From UBA1351 sp965140555 (GTDB lineage Bacteria > Bacillota > Clostridia > Lachnospirales > Vallitaleaceae): 64,000 nt of DNA. The translations under genes and the position numbers were made by a program. The stretch lies in contig OZ223259.1 in assembly GCA_965140555.1 (NCBI GenBank), positions 2,852,001 to 2,916,000 on the forward strand. The letters run 5' to 3'. Shown here in pieces: positions 16,814 through 26,846 of this stretch. Position 1 is the first letter of the stretch. Each line of letters starts with the position of its first letter. The notes under the pieces were generated by a model. It made no database searches, was not told the origin of the DNA, and saw only the letters and a program-made list of their open reading frames with translations.

Positions 16814-17740
16814 ATGAATCTTACCAGAGCATCCAATAAGCTATCCGCCCTTGAGTTAAAGTTGACATATGAAGCGTATCTTATCGAAATTCTATGGTAC
16901 CGCGCTATGCAGCTCCAAGGTGAATGGATTATTGATCGTCATACCCACTCGAGTTATGAATTCCATATCATTGCCAAGGGGCAGTGTCAAGTTATATTAG
17001 ATGAAGAGACGTATATCGCCAAGGAAGGCATGTTCTACATGACGCCGCCGGGAGTCTACCATGAGCAACGCAGCCATGGAGATGGGGAGTTTATTGAATA
17101 CAGTCTGAATCTAGAATGTGTTCAAAAAGATACATCATCACATGAATCCCTTAAGCATTCTGAATCAAGGGAGAGTGAGGTTGTAATGAGCATTTTGGAA
17201 AAAGCGGATGCCAGAGCCTATACGATGAAGGGGACGCCCATTCAGGCACTCTTTGAAAAGGTATTCCAAGAGGCGGATGAAGAGGCCCTTGGTTACCATA
17301 CGGTTATCGGTAATCTGACCATGGAGTTGATTATACATTTGGCCAGAGTTCTTAAAGGTGAACAGGAACTCAGTGAGATAAAGATACCTAAAAAGTTAAA
17401 GGCAGATGAACAACGCTATATACTCATCAATCGATATATTCAAGATAATCTGTCCAATAGGCTGAAGGTCTCCACGATTGCAAGACATCTACATTTGAGT
17501 GAGAAACAGGTTAATCGTATTGTAAGAAATCATAGGGGCATATCTGTCAAATCCCTCATACTCAAGCGTAAGCTGGAGGAGGCCAAGCGATTGCTGAAAG
17601 AAACAGATTTCAGTCAGAAAGAAATCGCCCATTTATTAGGGTTTACAAGCGCCTATTACTTCAACCAATTTTTCAAGCGTGAAGAAGGAGATACACCGGG
17701 AAGTTTTAGAGAAAATATTGGTAATGTCCGAAAATATTAA
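16814..17740 (+). CDS. AraC-family regulator with N-terminal cupin
   Basis: 308 residues. Residues about 30-100 form an AraC-type cupin sensor (DRHTHSSYEFHIIAKGQ, then PPGVYHEQ), and about 205-305 the two helix-turn-helix motifs (STIARHLHLSEKQVNRIV; FSQKEIAHLLGFTSAYYFNQFFKRE). Such proteins bind a sugar and activate neighbouring genes. The next gene downstream is the GH38 mannosidase in the same direction, so this is its likely activator. A terminator follows at 17814. ATG after GGAGGTGA. Confidence 0.92.
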   Translation: MNLTRASNKLSALELKLTYEAYLIEILWYRAMQLQGEWIIDRHTHSSYEFHIIAKGQCQVILDEETYIAKEGMFYMTPPGVYHEQRSHGDGEFIEYSLNLECVQKDTSSHESLKHSESRESEVVMSILEKADARAYTMKGTPIQALFEKVFQEADEEALGYHTVIGNLTMELIIHLARVLKGEQELSEIKIPKKLKADEQRYILINRYIQDNLSNRLKVSTIARHLHLSEKQVNRIVRNHRGISVKSLILKRKLEEAKRLLKETDFSQKEIAHLLGFTSAYYFNQFFKREEGDTPGSFRENIGNVRKY

Positions 17741-17813
17741 ATCTATGTCTTGATTTTGTATTTTCTTTGCAGGATAAAAAAATTATAATGGAATCATAAG
17801 ATAGAACATTTAA

Positions 17814-17847
17814 TAAAGTGCAATGTATAGTGCACTTTATTTTTTTT
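17814..17847 (+). terminator. Rho-independent terminator
   Basis: TAAAGTGCA (17814-17822) pairs with TGCACTTTA (17831-17839), 8-nt loop, followed by eight T. Ends the AraC transcript. Confidence 0.9.
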
Positions 17848-17939
17848 CTCCAAAAAGGATTACCGAGAATCAATACTGTATAGGAATCAAAAAGAATTCA
17901 TTTGAATAATCCGTGTTATGGAATGATAGGAGGTTATAC

Positions 17940-20900
17940 ATGTATTTCAAAGTGGAACGATTGCAACGTATCTTAGAAGAATTAGAAGAACAGATGTATT
18001 CAGAAAGAATGCCCATTGAAGGAATCAAGACAAAAGAATGTGGTTACGGCGCCTATGAGTTGAAAGATGCTGATGGTGGTAATTGGGAGGACTTTCCTAG
18101 ATTCCGTCGATGGGGCGGAAAAGATCAACATGCATGGTTCAAATTTCAAGTAAGCATTCCGAAGAGCTATGAAGGTAAGGCTGTTGTCTTTGATGTTAAA
18201 ACGGGAGCAGAAGAGGGATGGGATGCCCTTAATCCACAGTTTCTTGTTTATATGAATGGGGAAGCGGTACAAGGATTGGATGTGAATCATCGAAGAATTA
18301 TCTTAACGGATCAAGCCGTAGGCGGTGAGACCTATGAATTTGCTATTTTTGCCTATTCAGGAACGGAAGATCAGTTGGTTGAATTTCTTCCTGCGATTTC
18401 AACCTATTATCCCATCGTAGAGAAGGTTTATTTTGATATCAAAGTCCCTCTAGAAGTTGCTATATTGCTCAAAGACGAGGATTATCGACGTCATGATATA
18501 TTGAACTACTTATGGGAAGGAATCAATCGTCTAGACTTGCGTCAGGCTTTTTCAAAAGCGTACTTTGAAAGTTTTGACGAGGTAAGTCGGTATTATGATG
18601 ACGAATTTTATGGGAAGTATTGTCATCCTCAAGAGGTGACGGAAACGTTAATCGGTCATACCCATATTGATGTGGCATGGCTGTGGACCTTGGCTCAAAC
18701 ACGAGAAAAAACAGCCCGAAGTTTTTCTACCGTCTTGAGTCTAATGGATCAATATCCTGAATACAAATTTATGTCCAGTCAACCCCAATTGTACCAGTAT
18801 CTGAAAGAAGATCATCCGGCTATTTATAAGCAAGTCCAAGAGCGAATCAAAGAAGGGCGTTGGGAAGCAGAAGGGGCTATGTGGCTTGAAGCAGATTGTA
18901 ACTTGATTGCAGGAGAGTCCTTGGTTCGTCAGATTATCTATGGCAAACGTTTTTTCAAAGAAGAATTCAATGTTGAAAGTAAGGTGCTGTGGTTGCCCGA
19001 TGTTTTTGGGTATAGTGCGGCATTGCCTCAAATCCTCAAAAAGAGTGACGTTGATTATTTTATGACAACAAAGATTAGCTGGAATGAATACAATTGTATG
19101 CCTTATGATACCTTCTACTGGCATGGGATTGACGGAACGGACGTATTGACCTATTTTATCACGACGAGGGATTATGAAACAGACGGACGTGTGGAGACGC
19201 AAGCCACCTATAACGGGGATACCACACCGACTCAGGTCATGGGGGCATGGCAAAGATATCAGCAAAAAGATATTAACAAGGAAGTTTTAAATTGCTTTGG
19301 ATATGGCGATGGAGGCGGTGGTCCTACAAAAGAAATGATTGAGAATGTGCGTCGGCTTGAAAAAGGGATACCCGGAGCTCCGAGTGTACGATACGGTAGT
19401 GTTGTCGATTTTTTCCAACGTCTTGAAGATCGTGTCGGCAAGCATCCACACATGCCACGATGGTATGGAGAATTATACTTGGAGTATCATCGCGGAACAT
19501 ATACATCCATGGCGCGTAATAAAAAGGCAAATCGTCGTTCGGAGTTTATGACAATGGATGCCGAATGGTTATCGACGGCCAATCAGTTGGTTGATACGGA
19601 GTATGACTATCCGAAAGAAACCTTACGACACATATGGGGCAAAACCTTGTTAAACCAATTTCATGATATTATTCCGGGATCGTCTATAAAATCTGTGTAT
19701 GAAGATTCCAAGGCAGACTATGAAGAAATTGCGGGATTAAATGAGGCCATTATTGAAAAAGGGCTTCAAGGTTTAAATAGTCAGTTGAATCTGAAGAAGG
19801 ATAGCGTGGTTGTCTATAATGGGACCGGATTTGTTCAAGATGGACTAATTACTGTTGAGTTACCGGAGGGTATGTCTTATGTCCGAATCAAAGATGGGGA
19901 GGAAGTCTTGCCCGTTCAGTACACGAAGGATAATTCCGTCCTATTCTACGGAACAGGGGTACCGTCCAAAGGTTACAAGAGCTTTTCCTATGAAGGGATA
20001 GAAGAGCCCGATGCCTTTGAGGATTTCGGTTCCATAAGTACGGATGTTATAGAGACATCCTATTTACGACTAACCTTGGATAAAGAGGGTTATTTTGTGG
20101 AAATATATGATAAGAAGGCAGACCGTCAACTGTTAAAAGACGGTGAACGTGGAAATGTTTTACAAGCGTTTGAAGATAAACCCCATGATTTTGATGCTTG
20201 GGATATCAACATCTATTATACAGAAAAAATGTGGCTGGTAGATGACTTGGTGGACATTGAAGTGGTGGAAGACGGTCCGGTTCGCAAAAGTCTTAGAATA
20301 AATCGGCGTTTTTTGGACTCGACAATGTGTCAGGAGATACGTGTGTATCGGGATGACCCAAGGGTGGATTTTGTGAATGATATTGACTGGAAAGAGACAC
20401 AGGTATTATTGAAGACAGCTTTTCCTGTAGATATTAATGCGACGAAGGCAACCTATGAGATTCAATATGGAAATGTAGAACGTCCGACGCACTGGAATAC
20501 GAGTTGGGATTACGCAAGATTTGAAGTATGTGCCCATAAATGGGCGGATTTCTCCGAAGGGAATTACGGTCTGGCGTTAATGAACGATTGCAAGTATGGA
20601 CATGATATTCATAATGGTGTCATGCGCCTTAGTTTAATCAAATCGGCAAAACATCCCAATGTGGATGCAGACCGAGAACGGCATCAATTTACCTATTCCA
20701 TTTATGCCCATGACGGTGATTTCAAGCAAGGCCAAGTGGTGAAGAAAGCCTATGGGTTGAACCAACCCTTCTATGCACGTCTTGTAAAAGCACAGGAAGG
20801 AACATTGAGTCCGATGTTAAGTTTTGCATCGGTGAATAAGGACAATGTAGTTTTGGAAGTCTTCAAAAAAGCAGAAGAAGGCGAAGGGATTATACTGAGA

Positions 20901-21074
20901 ATGTATGAATGCTTTAACGAGCGCACAAAAGTGACCTGTCAGTTATCGGACACTTTTGGAAGTGTTGAAGAGACAAATCTTATTGAGCGGAGCCTTGGAG
21001 TTATAGCAAAGGAGACGAATCAATTTACAGTAACCTTAAAACCTTATGAGATTAAGACCTTCATACTGAAGTAA
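17940..21074 (+). CDS. Alpha-mannosidase, GH38
   Basis: 1044 residues from ATG 17940, chosen because AGGAGG precedes it; an in-frame ATG at 17913 has none. GH38 marks: zinc-binding HTHID at 240-244 (the HxD pair of the site), the nucleophile Asp354 in WLPDVFGYS, and the middle and C-terminal beta-sandwich domains after about 620. It hydrolyses alpha-mannosides with retention. No signal peptide, so it works in the cytoplasm on imported oligosaccharides. With GH125 and GH2 in the same cluster, N-glycan or other mannan-type fragments are the likely substrates; linkage preference cannot be read. Confidence 0.95.
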   Translation: MYFKVERLQRILEELEEQMYSERMPIEGIKTKECGYGAYELKDADGGNWEDFPRFRRWGGKDQHAWFKFQVSIPKSYEGKAVVFDVKTGAEEGWDALNPQFLVYMNGEAVQGLDVNHRRIILTDQAVGGETYEFAIFAYSGTEDQLVEFLPAISTYYPIVEKVYFDIKVPLEVAILLKDEDYRRHDILNYLWEGINRLDLRQAFSKAYFESFDEVSRYYDDEFYGKYCHPQEVTETLIGHTHIDVAWLWTLAQTREKTARSFSTVLSLMDQYPEYKFMSSQPQLYQYLKEDHPAIYKQVQERIKEGRWEAEGAMWLEADCNLIAGESLVRQIIYGKRFFKEEFNVESKVLWLPDVFGYSAALPQILKKSDVDYFMTTKISWNEYNCMPYDTFYWHGIDGTDVLTYFITTRDYETDGRVETQATYNGDTTPTQVMGAWQRYQQKDINKEVLNCFGYGDGGGGPTKEMIENVRRLEKGIPGAPSVRYGSVVDFFQRLEDRVGKHPHMPRWYGELYLEYHRGTYTSMARNKKANRRSEFMTMDAEWLSTANQLVDTEYDYPKETLRHIWGKTLLNQFHDIIPGSSIKSVYEDSKADYEEIAGLNEAIIEKGLQGLNSQLNLKKDSVVVYNGTGFVQDGLITVELPEGMSYVRIKDGEEVLPVQYTKDNSVLFYGTGVPSKGYKSFSYEGIEEPDAFEDFGSISTDVIETSYLRLTLDKEGYFVEIYDKKADRQLLKDGERGNVLQAFEDKPHDFDAWDINIYYTEKMWLVDDLVDIEVVEDGPVRKSLRINRRFLDSTMCQEIRVYRDDPRVDFVNDIDWKETQVLLKTAFPVDINATKATYEIQYGNVERPTHWNTSWDYARFEVCAHKWADFSEGNYGLALMNDCKYGHDIHNGVMRLSLIKSAKHPNVDADRERHQFTYSIYAHDGDFKQGQVVKKAYGLNQPFYARLVKAQEGTLSPMLSFASVNKDNVVLEVFKKAEEGEGIILRMYECFNERTKVTCQLSDTFGSVEETNLIERSLGVIAKETNQFTVTLKPYEIKTFILK

Positions 21075-21145
21075 TTCTCGGATTAGTTACACGTGATGAA
21101 GCTATAGAATCTAAATCAATCTTTAGAAACTAAAAAAGACTCAAG

Positions 21146-21186
21146 AAGGAAACCTAAAACTTTTGACGAAAGATTTAGGTTTCCTT
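21146..21186 (+). other. Strong intergenic hairpin before lacZ
   Basis: A perfect 13-bp inverted repeat, AAGGAAACCTAAA (21146-21158) with TTTAGGTTTCCTT (21174-21186), and an extra inner pairing CTTTT/GAAAG. The ATG of the next gene follows 16 bp later with AGGAG in between. No T-run follows, so it is more likely an mRNA processing or stability element, or a weak attenuator, than a terminator. Confidence 0.7.
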
Positions 21187-21202
21187 AGATAGGAGATCAA
21201 TA

Positions 21203-24200
21203 ATGAAGGATGTAGTCAAACGTCATTGGGAGAATCCACAAATCTTGCACGAAGGATGTTTGCCACCGCGTGCTTATTTCATACCCTATACGAATGAATA
21301 TTCAGCCAAAGTCGGGCGTCGTGAAGCATCACAGGCGTTTATTCTTCTCAACGGCACATGGGATTTTCGTTACTTTTCGAGTGTTGAGGAAGTAACTATG
21401 GACGCTATACATCAATGGGGAGCGACAGTGGACTCAAGTTCAGAAGGGACACAACCGACGGTTAAACCGGCAGAATCCATAGCGGTACCTTCGAATTGGC
21501 AGCTTGAAGGAAACTATGATGTACCCCAGTATACCAATATTGATTACCCCTTTCCTCTGGACCCGCCTTATGTCCCACAGGAAAATCCGGCAGGCGTTTA
21601 TCACCGAACCTTTCCTTTAAGAAAAAACCAGCAACGTGTGCATCTGAATTTTGAAGGGGTTGATGCCTGCTTCTATCTTTGGGTGAATGGGGCATATGTT
21701 GGCTACAGTCAAGTAAGTCATATGACAAGTGAATTTGATATTACGGATTATGTTACGGATGGGGAGAATGATATCTGCGTTATGGTGTTGAAATGGTGTG
21801 ACGGAAGCTACATGGAAGATCAAGATAAATGGCGTCTGTCCGGGATTTTTAGAGATGTATACCTTCTCTTAAGAGAGCCGGAGGGATTGAAGGATATTTT
21901 TATTCAGCCTCGAATTATCCACGACAGGGACCCTATCAGTCAAGAGGCATGCTATGGAAAGGTAGCCTTCGAAATCACAAGTGGGAAGAACCTTCAAGAA
22001 GAGATAATCTATACTATTTACAATGATAGGGATGAGGTTGTTCTGTCAGGAGCAAGAAGGATTGGTGAGCTTTTAGAGCAAGGATTGGAGATGCAGTCTA
22101 TTGAACGATGGAATGCAGAAGAGCCTAGATTATATACAATAACCTTCAAACTTGCTCAAGAATGGTTTGCCTTTTCCTTTGGATTCCGGGAAGTTGCCGT
22201 TCAGAAGGGCTGTCTGACCCTTAACGGACGTCCTATCAAGCTAAAGGGGGTCAATCGTCATGACTTCCATCCGGAAAAGGGCTATGCAGTTTCTTATGAG
22301 GACATGTATCAAGACCTTATCTTGATGAAACGCCATCACTTGAATGCTGTCCGAACAGCCCATTATCCCAATGACCCAAGGTTTTATGAGCTATGTAATC
22401 AGCTGGGTATATACGTGATGGATGAAGCAGACCTAGAAACCCATGGTGCAGGCAATGGCTATAACTTGATTATGGAAGATGAAACCTATGAAAAGGCAGC
22501 TTTAGATAGAATGGTACGTATGGTTGAAAGGGATAAGAATCATCCCTCGATTTTGTTCTGGTCACTGGGGAATGAATCGTCTTATGGGGCAAACCATATC
22601 ATTATGGCCAAGTGGACAAAACAACGGGACCCGTCAAGGCTGCTGCATTATGAAACGGCCTTTGTTCAATCAAAACGAGGGACGGAAGACTTGGATGTCT
22701 ATAGTAGGATGTATCCTTCCATAGAATGGATTCAAGAGCATTACTTAACAATGCAAGAAAAACGACCGCTTATTCTCTGTGAGTATGCTCATGCTATGGG
22801 GAACGGACCCGGAGGATTGAAGGATTATTGGACGTTAATGTATGGCAATGATCGTTTGGCCGGTGGTTTTGTTTGGGAGTGGTGTGACCATGGTTTAGAG
22901 GGCAAGTATTATGGTGGCGACTATGGGGATACACCCAATGACGGCAATTTTTGTTTGGATGGACTCGTTTCCCCGGAGAGAGAGCCCCATGTGGGTCTTT
23001 TGGAATTAAAGCAAGTCATCAGCCCTTTAGTGATTCAAGGGGAGAATCCGGATATATGCAATCTGAGAGAAGGTATCCTTGAATTGCAGGTTCAGAGTCG
23101 ATATGATTTCAGAACCGTTGAAGACGTTGTGCTGATTTGGTGCATAGAGAGTGAGGGTGAAAAACAGGTTTATGGACAGGTCATGTTACCCTCTATTGCA
23201 CCGGGAAAGACCGCCTATGTTCGACTACAGATTGGGAATTTTGCGGATAAATGTCAGGAAATGGACCACCTCTATTTGAAGACGGAAATTTATGAGAATA
23301 ACCTAGGACAAGGGAAGAAAAAGATGGACGCCATAAGTTGTCAACAGTTTCAGATTATAAATCGCGAACAAAGAGAGCAGACACTCTATGATTTTACAAC
23401 CTTAGTGGAGGCGGGAGACCGGATTTCAGCAATTGATATGCTGGAGACTAGGGAGAGTTATGTGTTTACAATCGGGAGTATAGAGTATGTGTTTTCCAAG
23501 AAAAACGGCTGCTTGACGTCATTAACGAATCAAGGTCAGACGATTATTGAATCGCCATTGGTACCGACGATATGGCGTGCACCGACGGATAATGATAGAT
23601 CGGAAAAAAAAAACTGGTATGAAGAACGATTCCATCAGCTACAGATGCGATGTTACGCAATGGCGGTTACTAGGACAAAACGCGGAAATTACATACTAGA
23701 AGTCTCGATGTCTTTAGGGGCGCCTTCAAAAGAACCCGTCATTCGTGGGACGTTAACCTATCAGTTGCGTAGGAACGGTTCGTTACAAGTGATTTTTGAA
23801 GGGAATCTACGTGAGGTTATTGCGTATTCCGGTGGAGCATATGAAGAAAGCAAGCGCGAACAGCAGTCCGTATATATACCCCGACTCGGCTTACGTTGTG
23901 GGATAAATACAACCTTTGGTAGGGTAGATTACTATGGACGCGGACCCCATGAAAACTATGTGGACAAAAAAGAAAGTTCCTTTATCGGACGTTATAAGAC
24001 AGCCGTTGAAGAGTTGGAGGAATATTATCTAAGACCCCAAGAAAGCGGCAGTCACATGGATACTCATTGGCTACACTTGAAGCAGGAACAGGTAAGGGGC
24101 AAAGATGGGGAAGACGTTTCTGAATTAACCATTTATGGATTGAAACCTATGTCCTTTAACTATTCCAGATATTCACCGGAAACCTTGGAAAGGACAGCCC

Positions 24201-24364
24201 ATCGCCATGTGTTGATTCCGGATGCGTGTTTGACCTTGCATCTTGACGGTCAGATGTCAGGAGTTGGTTCGGGAAGCTGTGGACCAAGATTATCCCAACA
24301 GTACCAAGTTAAGTCCGGTGAATTTAGTTACACTTTTTTATTCAAGCCTAAAATTATGGCATAA
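21203..24364 (+). CDS. lacZ: Beta-galactosidase-type GH2 enzyme
   Basis: 1053 residues, close to E. coli LacZ (1024). Domain order: N-terminal jelly-roll, two immunoglobulin-like domains, TIM barrel (about 340-630) and C-terminal galactosidase domain. Acid/base Glu458 in WSLGNESSYG and nucleophile Glu527 in LCEYAHAMGN. Cytoplasmic. It would remove terminal beta-galactose, for example from N-glycan antennae or other beta-galactosides brought in by the locus. Same direction as GH38, 128 bp downstream, with a stable hairpin between. Confidence 0.93.
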   Translation: MKDVVKRHWENPQILHEGCLPPRAYFIPYTNEYSAKVGRREASQAFILLNGTWDFRYFSSVEEVTMDAIHQWGATVDSSSEGTQPTVKPAESIAVPSNWQLEGNYDVPQYTNIDYPFPLDPPYVPQENPAGVYHRTFPLRKNQQRVHLNFEGVDACFYLWVNGAYVGYSQVSHMTSEFDITDYVTDGENDICVMVLKWCDGSYMEDQDKWRLSGIFRDVYLLLREPEGLKDIFIQPRIIHDRDPISQEACYGKVAFEITSGKNLQEEIIYTIYNDRDEVVLSGARRIGELLEQGLEMQSIERWNAEEPRLYTITFKLAQEWFAFSFGFREVAVQKGCLTLNGRPIKLKGVNRHDFHPEKGYAVSYEDMYQDLILMKRHHLNAVRTAHYPNDPRFYELCNQLGIYVMDEADLETHGAGNGYNLIMEDETYEKAALDRMVRMVERDKNHPSILFWSLGNESSYGANHIIMAKWTKQRDPSRLLHYETAFVQSKRGTEDLDVYSRMYPSIEWIQEHYLTMQEKRPLILCEYAHAMGNGPGGLKDYWTLMYGNDRLAGGFVWEWCDHGLEGKYYGGDYGDTPNDGNFCLDGLVSPEREPHVGLLELKQVISPLVIQGENPDICNLREGILELQVQSRYDFRTVEDVVLIWCIESEGEKQVYGQVMLPSIAPGKTAYVRLQIGNFADKCQEMDHLYLKTEIYENNLGQGKKKMDAISCQQFQIINREQREQTLYDFTTLVEAGDRISAIDMLETRESYVFTIGSIEYVFSKKNGCLTSLTNQGQTIIESPLVPTIWRAPTDNDRSEKKNWYEERFHQLQMRCYAMAVTRTKRGNYILEVSMSLGAPSKEPVIRGTLTYQLRRNGSLQVIFEGNLREVIAYSGGAYEESKREQQSVYIPRLGLRCGINTTFGRVDYYGRGPHENYVDKKESSFIGRYKTAVEELEEYYLRPQESGSHMDTHWLHLKQEQVRGKDGEDVSELTIYGLKPMSFNYSRYSPETLERTAHRHVLIPDACLTLHLDGQMSGVGSGSCGPRLSQQYQVKSGEFSYTFLFKPKIMA

Positions 24365-24435
24365 AGGAGCAAACATTAAAGGAACAGAAAACTGATAGAA
24401 TCCATGTGGATGACAGACGAAGAGAGAGGTGGGCA

Positions 24436-25806
24436 ATGAAAAAAGAGAATACCAAGAACCTTGAAATCTATAAAAAAATAGGCATTTTGGCAGCACCCAT
24501 TGTTTTACAAAGTATGACATCCTCATCTCTTGGCTTGATTGATATGTTGATGTTGAATCGTACGGGAGCCGAGACCATTGCAGCGGTTGGTTTGGTTAAT
24601 CAGTATATGGTCAATATTTTTCTCATTCTAGCGGGTATTGCATCGGGATGCGGTGTCTTTGTAGCCCAATTCTACGGACAAGAGAATACCCGACTGATAC
24701 AGCGAACCATTGTTGTAGCCGGAGTGATTAGTCTCGCCTTTGCCGTACCCTTTACCCTTGTCTCTTTTATTTTCTCCGATAAGGTCATGGCATTATTTAC
24801 AAAGAACGGGACCTTAATTGAGATTGGTGGAATCTATCTCAAAATCGTGATTTTCTCAGTTATAGGCAGTAGTATCGTTCAAATTATTGCGTCAACACTT
24901 CGAAGTCTTCATATGACCAAAATGCCCATGATAGCAGGTGTGATTAGTTTGCTGATGAATACACTCCTCAATTATGTTTTGATTTTTGGTAAGTTCGGTT
25001 TTCCTGAACTGGGCTTTAAAGGGGCGGCCATAGCAACTTTATGTTCTAGAATTATTGAATTGGTCGTGCTCCTTATTGTCTTCGCCAAAGCCTATTCAAC
25101 GATTAGCAGTGAACCCTTGCGCATAAAAAGGGCCTACTTCGAACCACGCTTTCTGAAGCGCTTTGCACGATCAACAGCGCATATGACCATTAATGATTGG
25201 TTATATGGTTTTGCCATGACCGTATGTACCCGAGCCTATGCCGGAGCGGGTGTCAAAGCCTTGACAGCCATTGAGATTGCCAATAATATTCAGAATATGA
25301 CCTTTCTATTTATTGGTGGCATATCGGCGGCTATATCCATTACGATTGGGAGACAAATCGGAAGAGGAGAGGTGGAAGCCGTTGAAATAGACGGCGGCAA
25401 GTACCTGCGAATGTCCTTCGGGGTGGGGATTGCTGCAGGTGTCTTGTTGCAACTGGTGAGTCCGTTTGTCAAAGATTACTTTGATATTGGACCTTTGGCA
25501 AAAGAGTATGTGAACCATCTTCTAATTGTCTACAGTTTGGTCATGTGCATTCGATTTTATAATTATGCGGCGCTTAGTGGCGTTTTTCGCGGAGGAAACG
25601 ATACCCGCTGGGTGATGTTGTTGGAATTATCAACCGTATGGTTGATTGCCGTGCCCATGGCGTATATAGGCGTATATCTCCTGCATCTAGAGATTTACTG
25701 GGTAGTTGCCTTGGTTATGAGCGAGGAACTCATAAAAGCACTCTTAGTTCGACATAGAAAAACGAGTGGTCGATGGGTCCATCTGTTGGATTTGTCAGAT
25801 AACTAG
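24436..25806 (+). CDS. MATE-family efflux transporter
   Basis: 456 residues from ATG 24436 (GAGAGGTGGG before it); an ATG at 24406 has no ribosome site. Twelve hydrophobic segments and the two-fold MATE layout are clear, with LDMLMLNRTG in the first span and a matching repeat after about 240. It exports drugs or metabolites in exchange for Na+ or H+. It sits inside the sugar cluster, where it may export a toxic by-product or simply be a neighbour. A terminator follows. Confidence 0.9.
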   Translation: MKKENTKNLEIYKKIGILAAPIVLQSMTSSSLGLIDMLMLNRTGAETIAAVGLVNQYMVNIFLILAGIASGCGVFVAQFYGQENTRLIQRTIVVAGVISLAFAVPFTLVSFIFSDKVMALFTKNGTLIEIGGIYLKIVIFSVIGSSIVQIIASTLRSLHMTKMPMIAGVISLLMNTLLNYVLIFGKFGFPELGFKGAAIATLCSRIIELVVLLIVFAKAYSTISSEPLRIKRAYFEPRFLKRFARSTAHMTINDWLYGFAMTVCTRAYAGAGVKALTAIEIANNIQNMTFLFIGGISAAISITIGRQIGRGEVEAVEIDGGKYLRMSFGVGIAAGVLLQLVSPFVKDYFDIGPLAKEYVNHLLIVYSLVMCIRFYNYAALSGVFRGGNDTRWVMLLELSTVWLIAVPMAYIGVYLLHLEIYWVVALVMSEELIKALLVRHRKTSGRWVHLLDLSDN

Positions 25807-25849
25807 ATAATCCTATAAATATATAGACATATTATAGGAAAAATTACTG

Positions 25850-25874
25850 AAAAGCTTTGTAAAAGCTTTTTTTT
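25850..25874 (+). terminator. Rho-independent terminator after the MATE gene
   Basis: AAAAGCTTT (25850-25858), 3-nt loop, AAAGCTTTT (25862-25870), then more T. It separates GH38-GH2-MATE from the gntR and ABC genes. Confidence 0.8.
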
Positions 25875-25875
25875 C

Positions 25876-25904
25876 TTGCATTAACGTAATGAAAAGACTA
25901 TACT
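25876..25904 (+). promoter_or_regulatory. Promoter of the gntR gene with putative self-operator
   Basis: TTGCAT (25876-25881), 17 bp, TATACT (25899-25904). The -10 element is part of TATACTTATTGTGCA, which recurs almost unchanged at the ABC promoter (26703 onward) and may be the GntR binding site. Confidence 0.7.
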
Positions 25905-25949
25905 TATTGTGCAAAGGTATAAATTTTAGCAAATAAAGAGGTGGAAACT

Positions 25950-26654
25950 ATGAATAAGAATGAAGAAATTCAGGGGTTTATCCTGAAAAATATAAAGAAT
26001 GACGTGTATACACCGGGCATGCAAATCCCGACTGAAACAGAGCTTATGGAACGTTTTGCAGTGAGTCGAATGACCGTGAATAAGGCATTAAGTGCCCTTA
26101 GAAATCAAGGTTATATCTACTCAGTCAGAGGGAAGGGCACCTTTGTCAAAAAGGAAATGGTCTATAAGAAGTTAAATAAGTTGACGAGTTTCACAGAGGA
26201 AATGCGGTCAAGAGGCATTGTTCCCGTGACCAAAACCTTGGAAATTGCATACACCAGTGTAGGCTTTTCTGATGAGAAGAAAGACATGGGATTATTAGAA
26301 GAATCAAATGTATATAAGATTGTAAGGGTACGATATGATGAAGAACGGCCGATTGCCCTGGATGTGACCTTGCTTAATCCGGAAGTCATCGGAGCCATTG
26401 AATTAGCCAGAATGGGACCGTCTCTATATGAATTTTTACAAGATGAAGTCGGCGTGGAAATCAACTATGCAAGACAGAGGATTCGAGCAATGAAGTCCAA
26501 TGAGTTTATATCGGCACACTTGGAAATACCAATCGATGATCCGGTGCTACGGATATCGAGTGTTACCTATGATGCCAACAATAGGCCTTTCGAGGTTGTT
26601 CATACCTATTATGTTTATGATGCTTATGAGTTTGAGCAAATAAGCACAAAATAA
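25950..26654 (+). CDS. GntR-family regulator, HutC/UTRA type
   Basis: 234 residues from ATG 25950 (AAAGAGGTGG ahead). Residues about 5-70 are the winged helix (PTETELMERFAVSRMTVNKAL, then GKGTFV); about 90-230 are the UTRA effector domain. Typical role: repressor released by a sugar or sugar phosphate. It lies directly before the ABC transporter operon, and both promoters share a TATACTTATT-TGCA element, so it probably controls both itself and the operon. Confidence 0.92.
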   Translation: MNKNEEIQGFILKNIKNDVYTPGMQIPTETELMERFAVSRMTVNKALSALRNQGYIYSVRGKGTFVKKEMVYKKLNKLTSFTEEMRSRGIVPVTKTLEIAYTSVGFSDEKKDMGLLEESNVYKIVRVRYDEERPIALDVTLLNPEVIGAIELARMGPSLYEFLQDEVGVEINYARQRIRAMKSNEFISAHLEIPIDDPVLRISSVTYDANNRPFEVVHTYYVYDAYEFEQISTK

Positions 26655-26679
26655 AAGTATATATATTTGCTCAAAAGTA

Positions 26680-26708
26680 TTGCCAAAAGTCCTGTAATAG
26701 TATATACT
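26680..26708 (+). promoter_or_regulatory. Promoter of the ABC transporter/GH4/kinase/GH125 operon
   Basis: TTGCCA (26680-26685), 17 bp, TATACT (26703-26708). The perfect palindrome AGTATATACT overlaps the -10 region, and the TATACTTATTTGCA element matches that at the gntR promoter. A 5' leader of about 130 nt precedes the first gene. Confidence 0.75.
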
Positions 26709-26846
26709 TATTTGCATATCTATTATATGTTTGGGGTATCAAAACGTAGCTTCCCTAACTTCGCCTATGTAACACGACATTGTAGGTGAAAGTTCAGCTA
26801 TATAGCGTTGATGTCCTAATCATTATCTATCAAAAGGAGGCAGTTT

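Noticed and set aside
22524..22724. Small plus-strand ORF within lacZ
   Set aside because: Shadow frame inside a well-supported GH2 gene.
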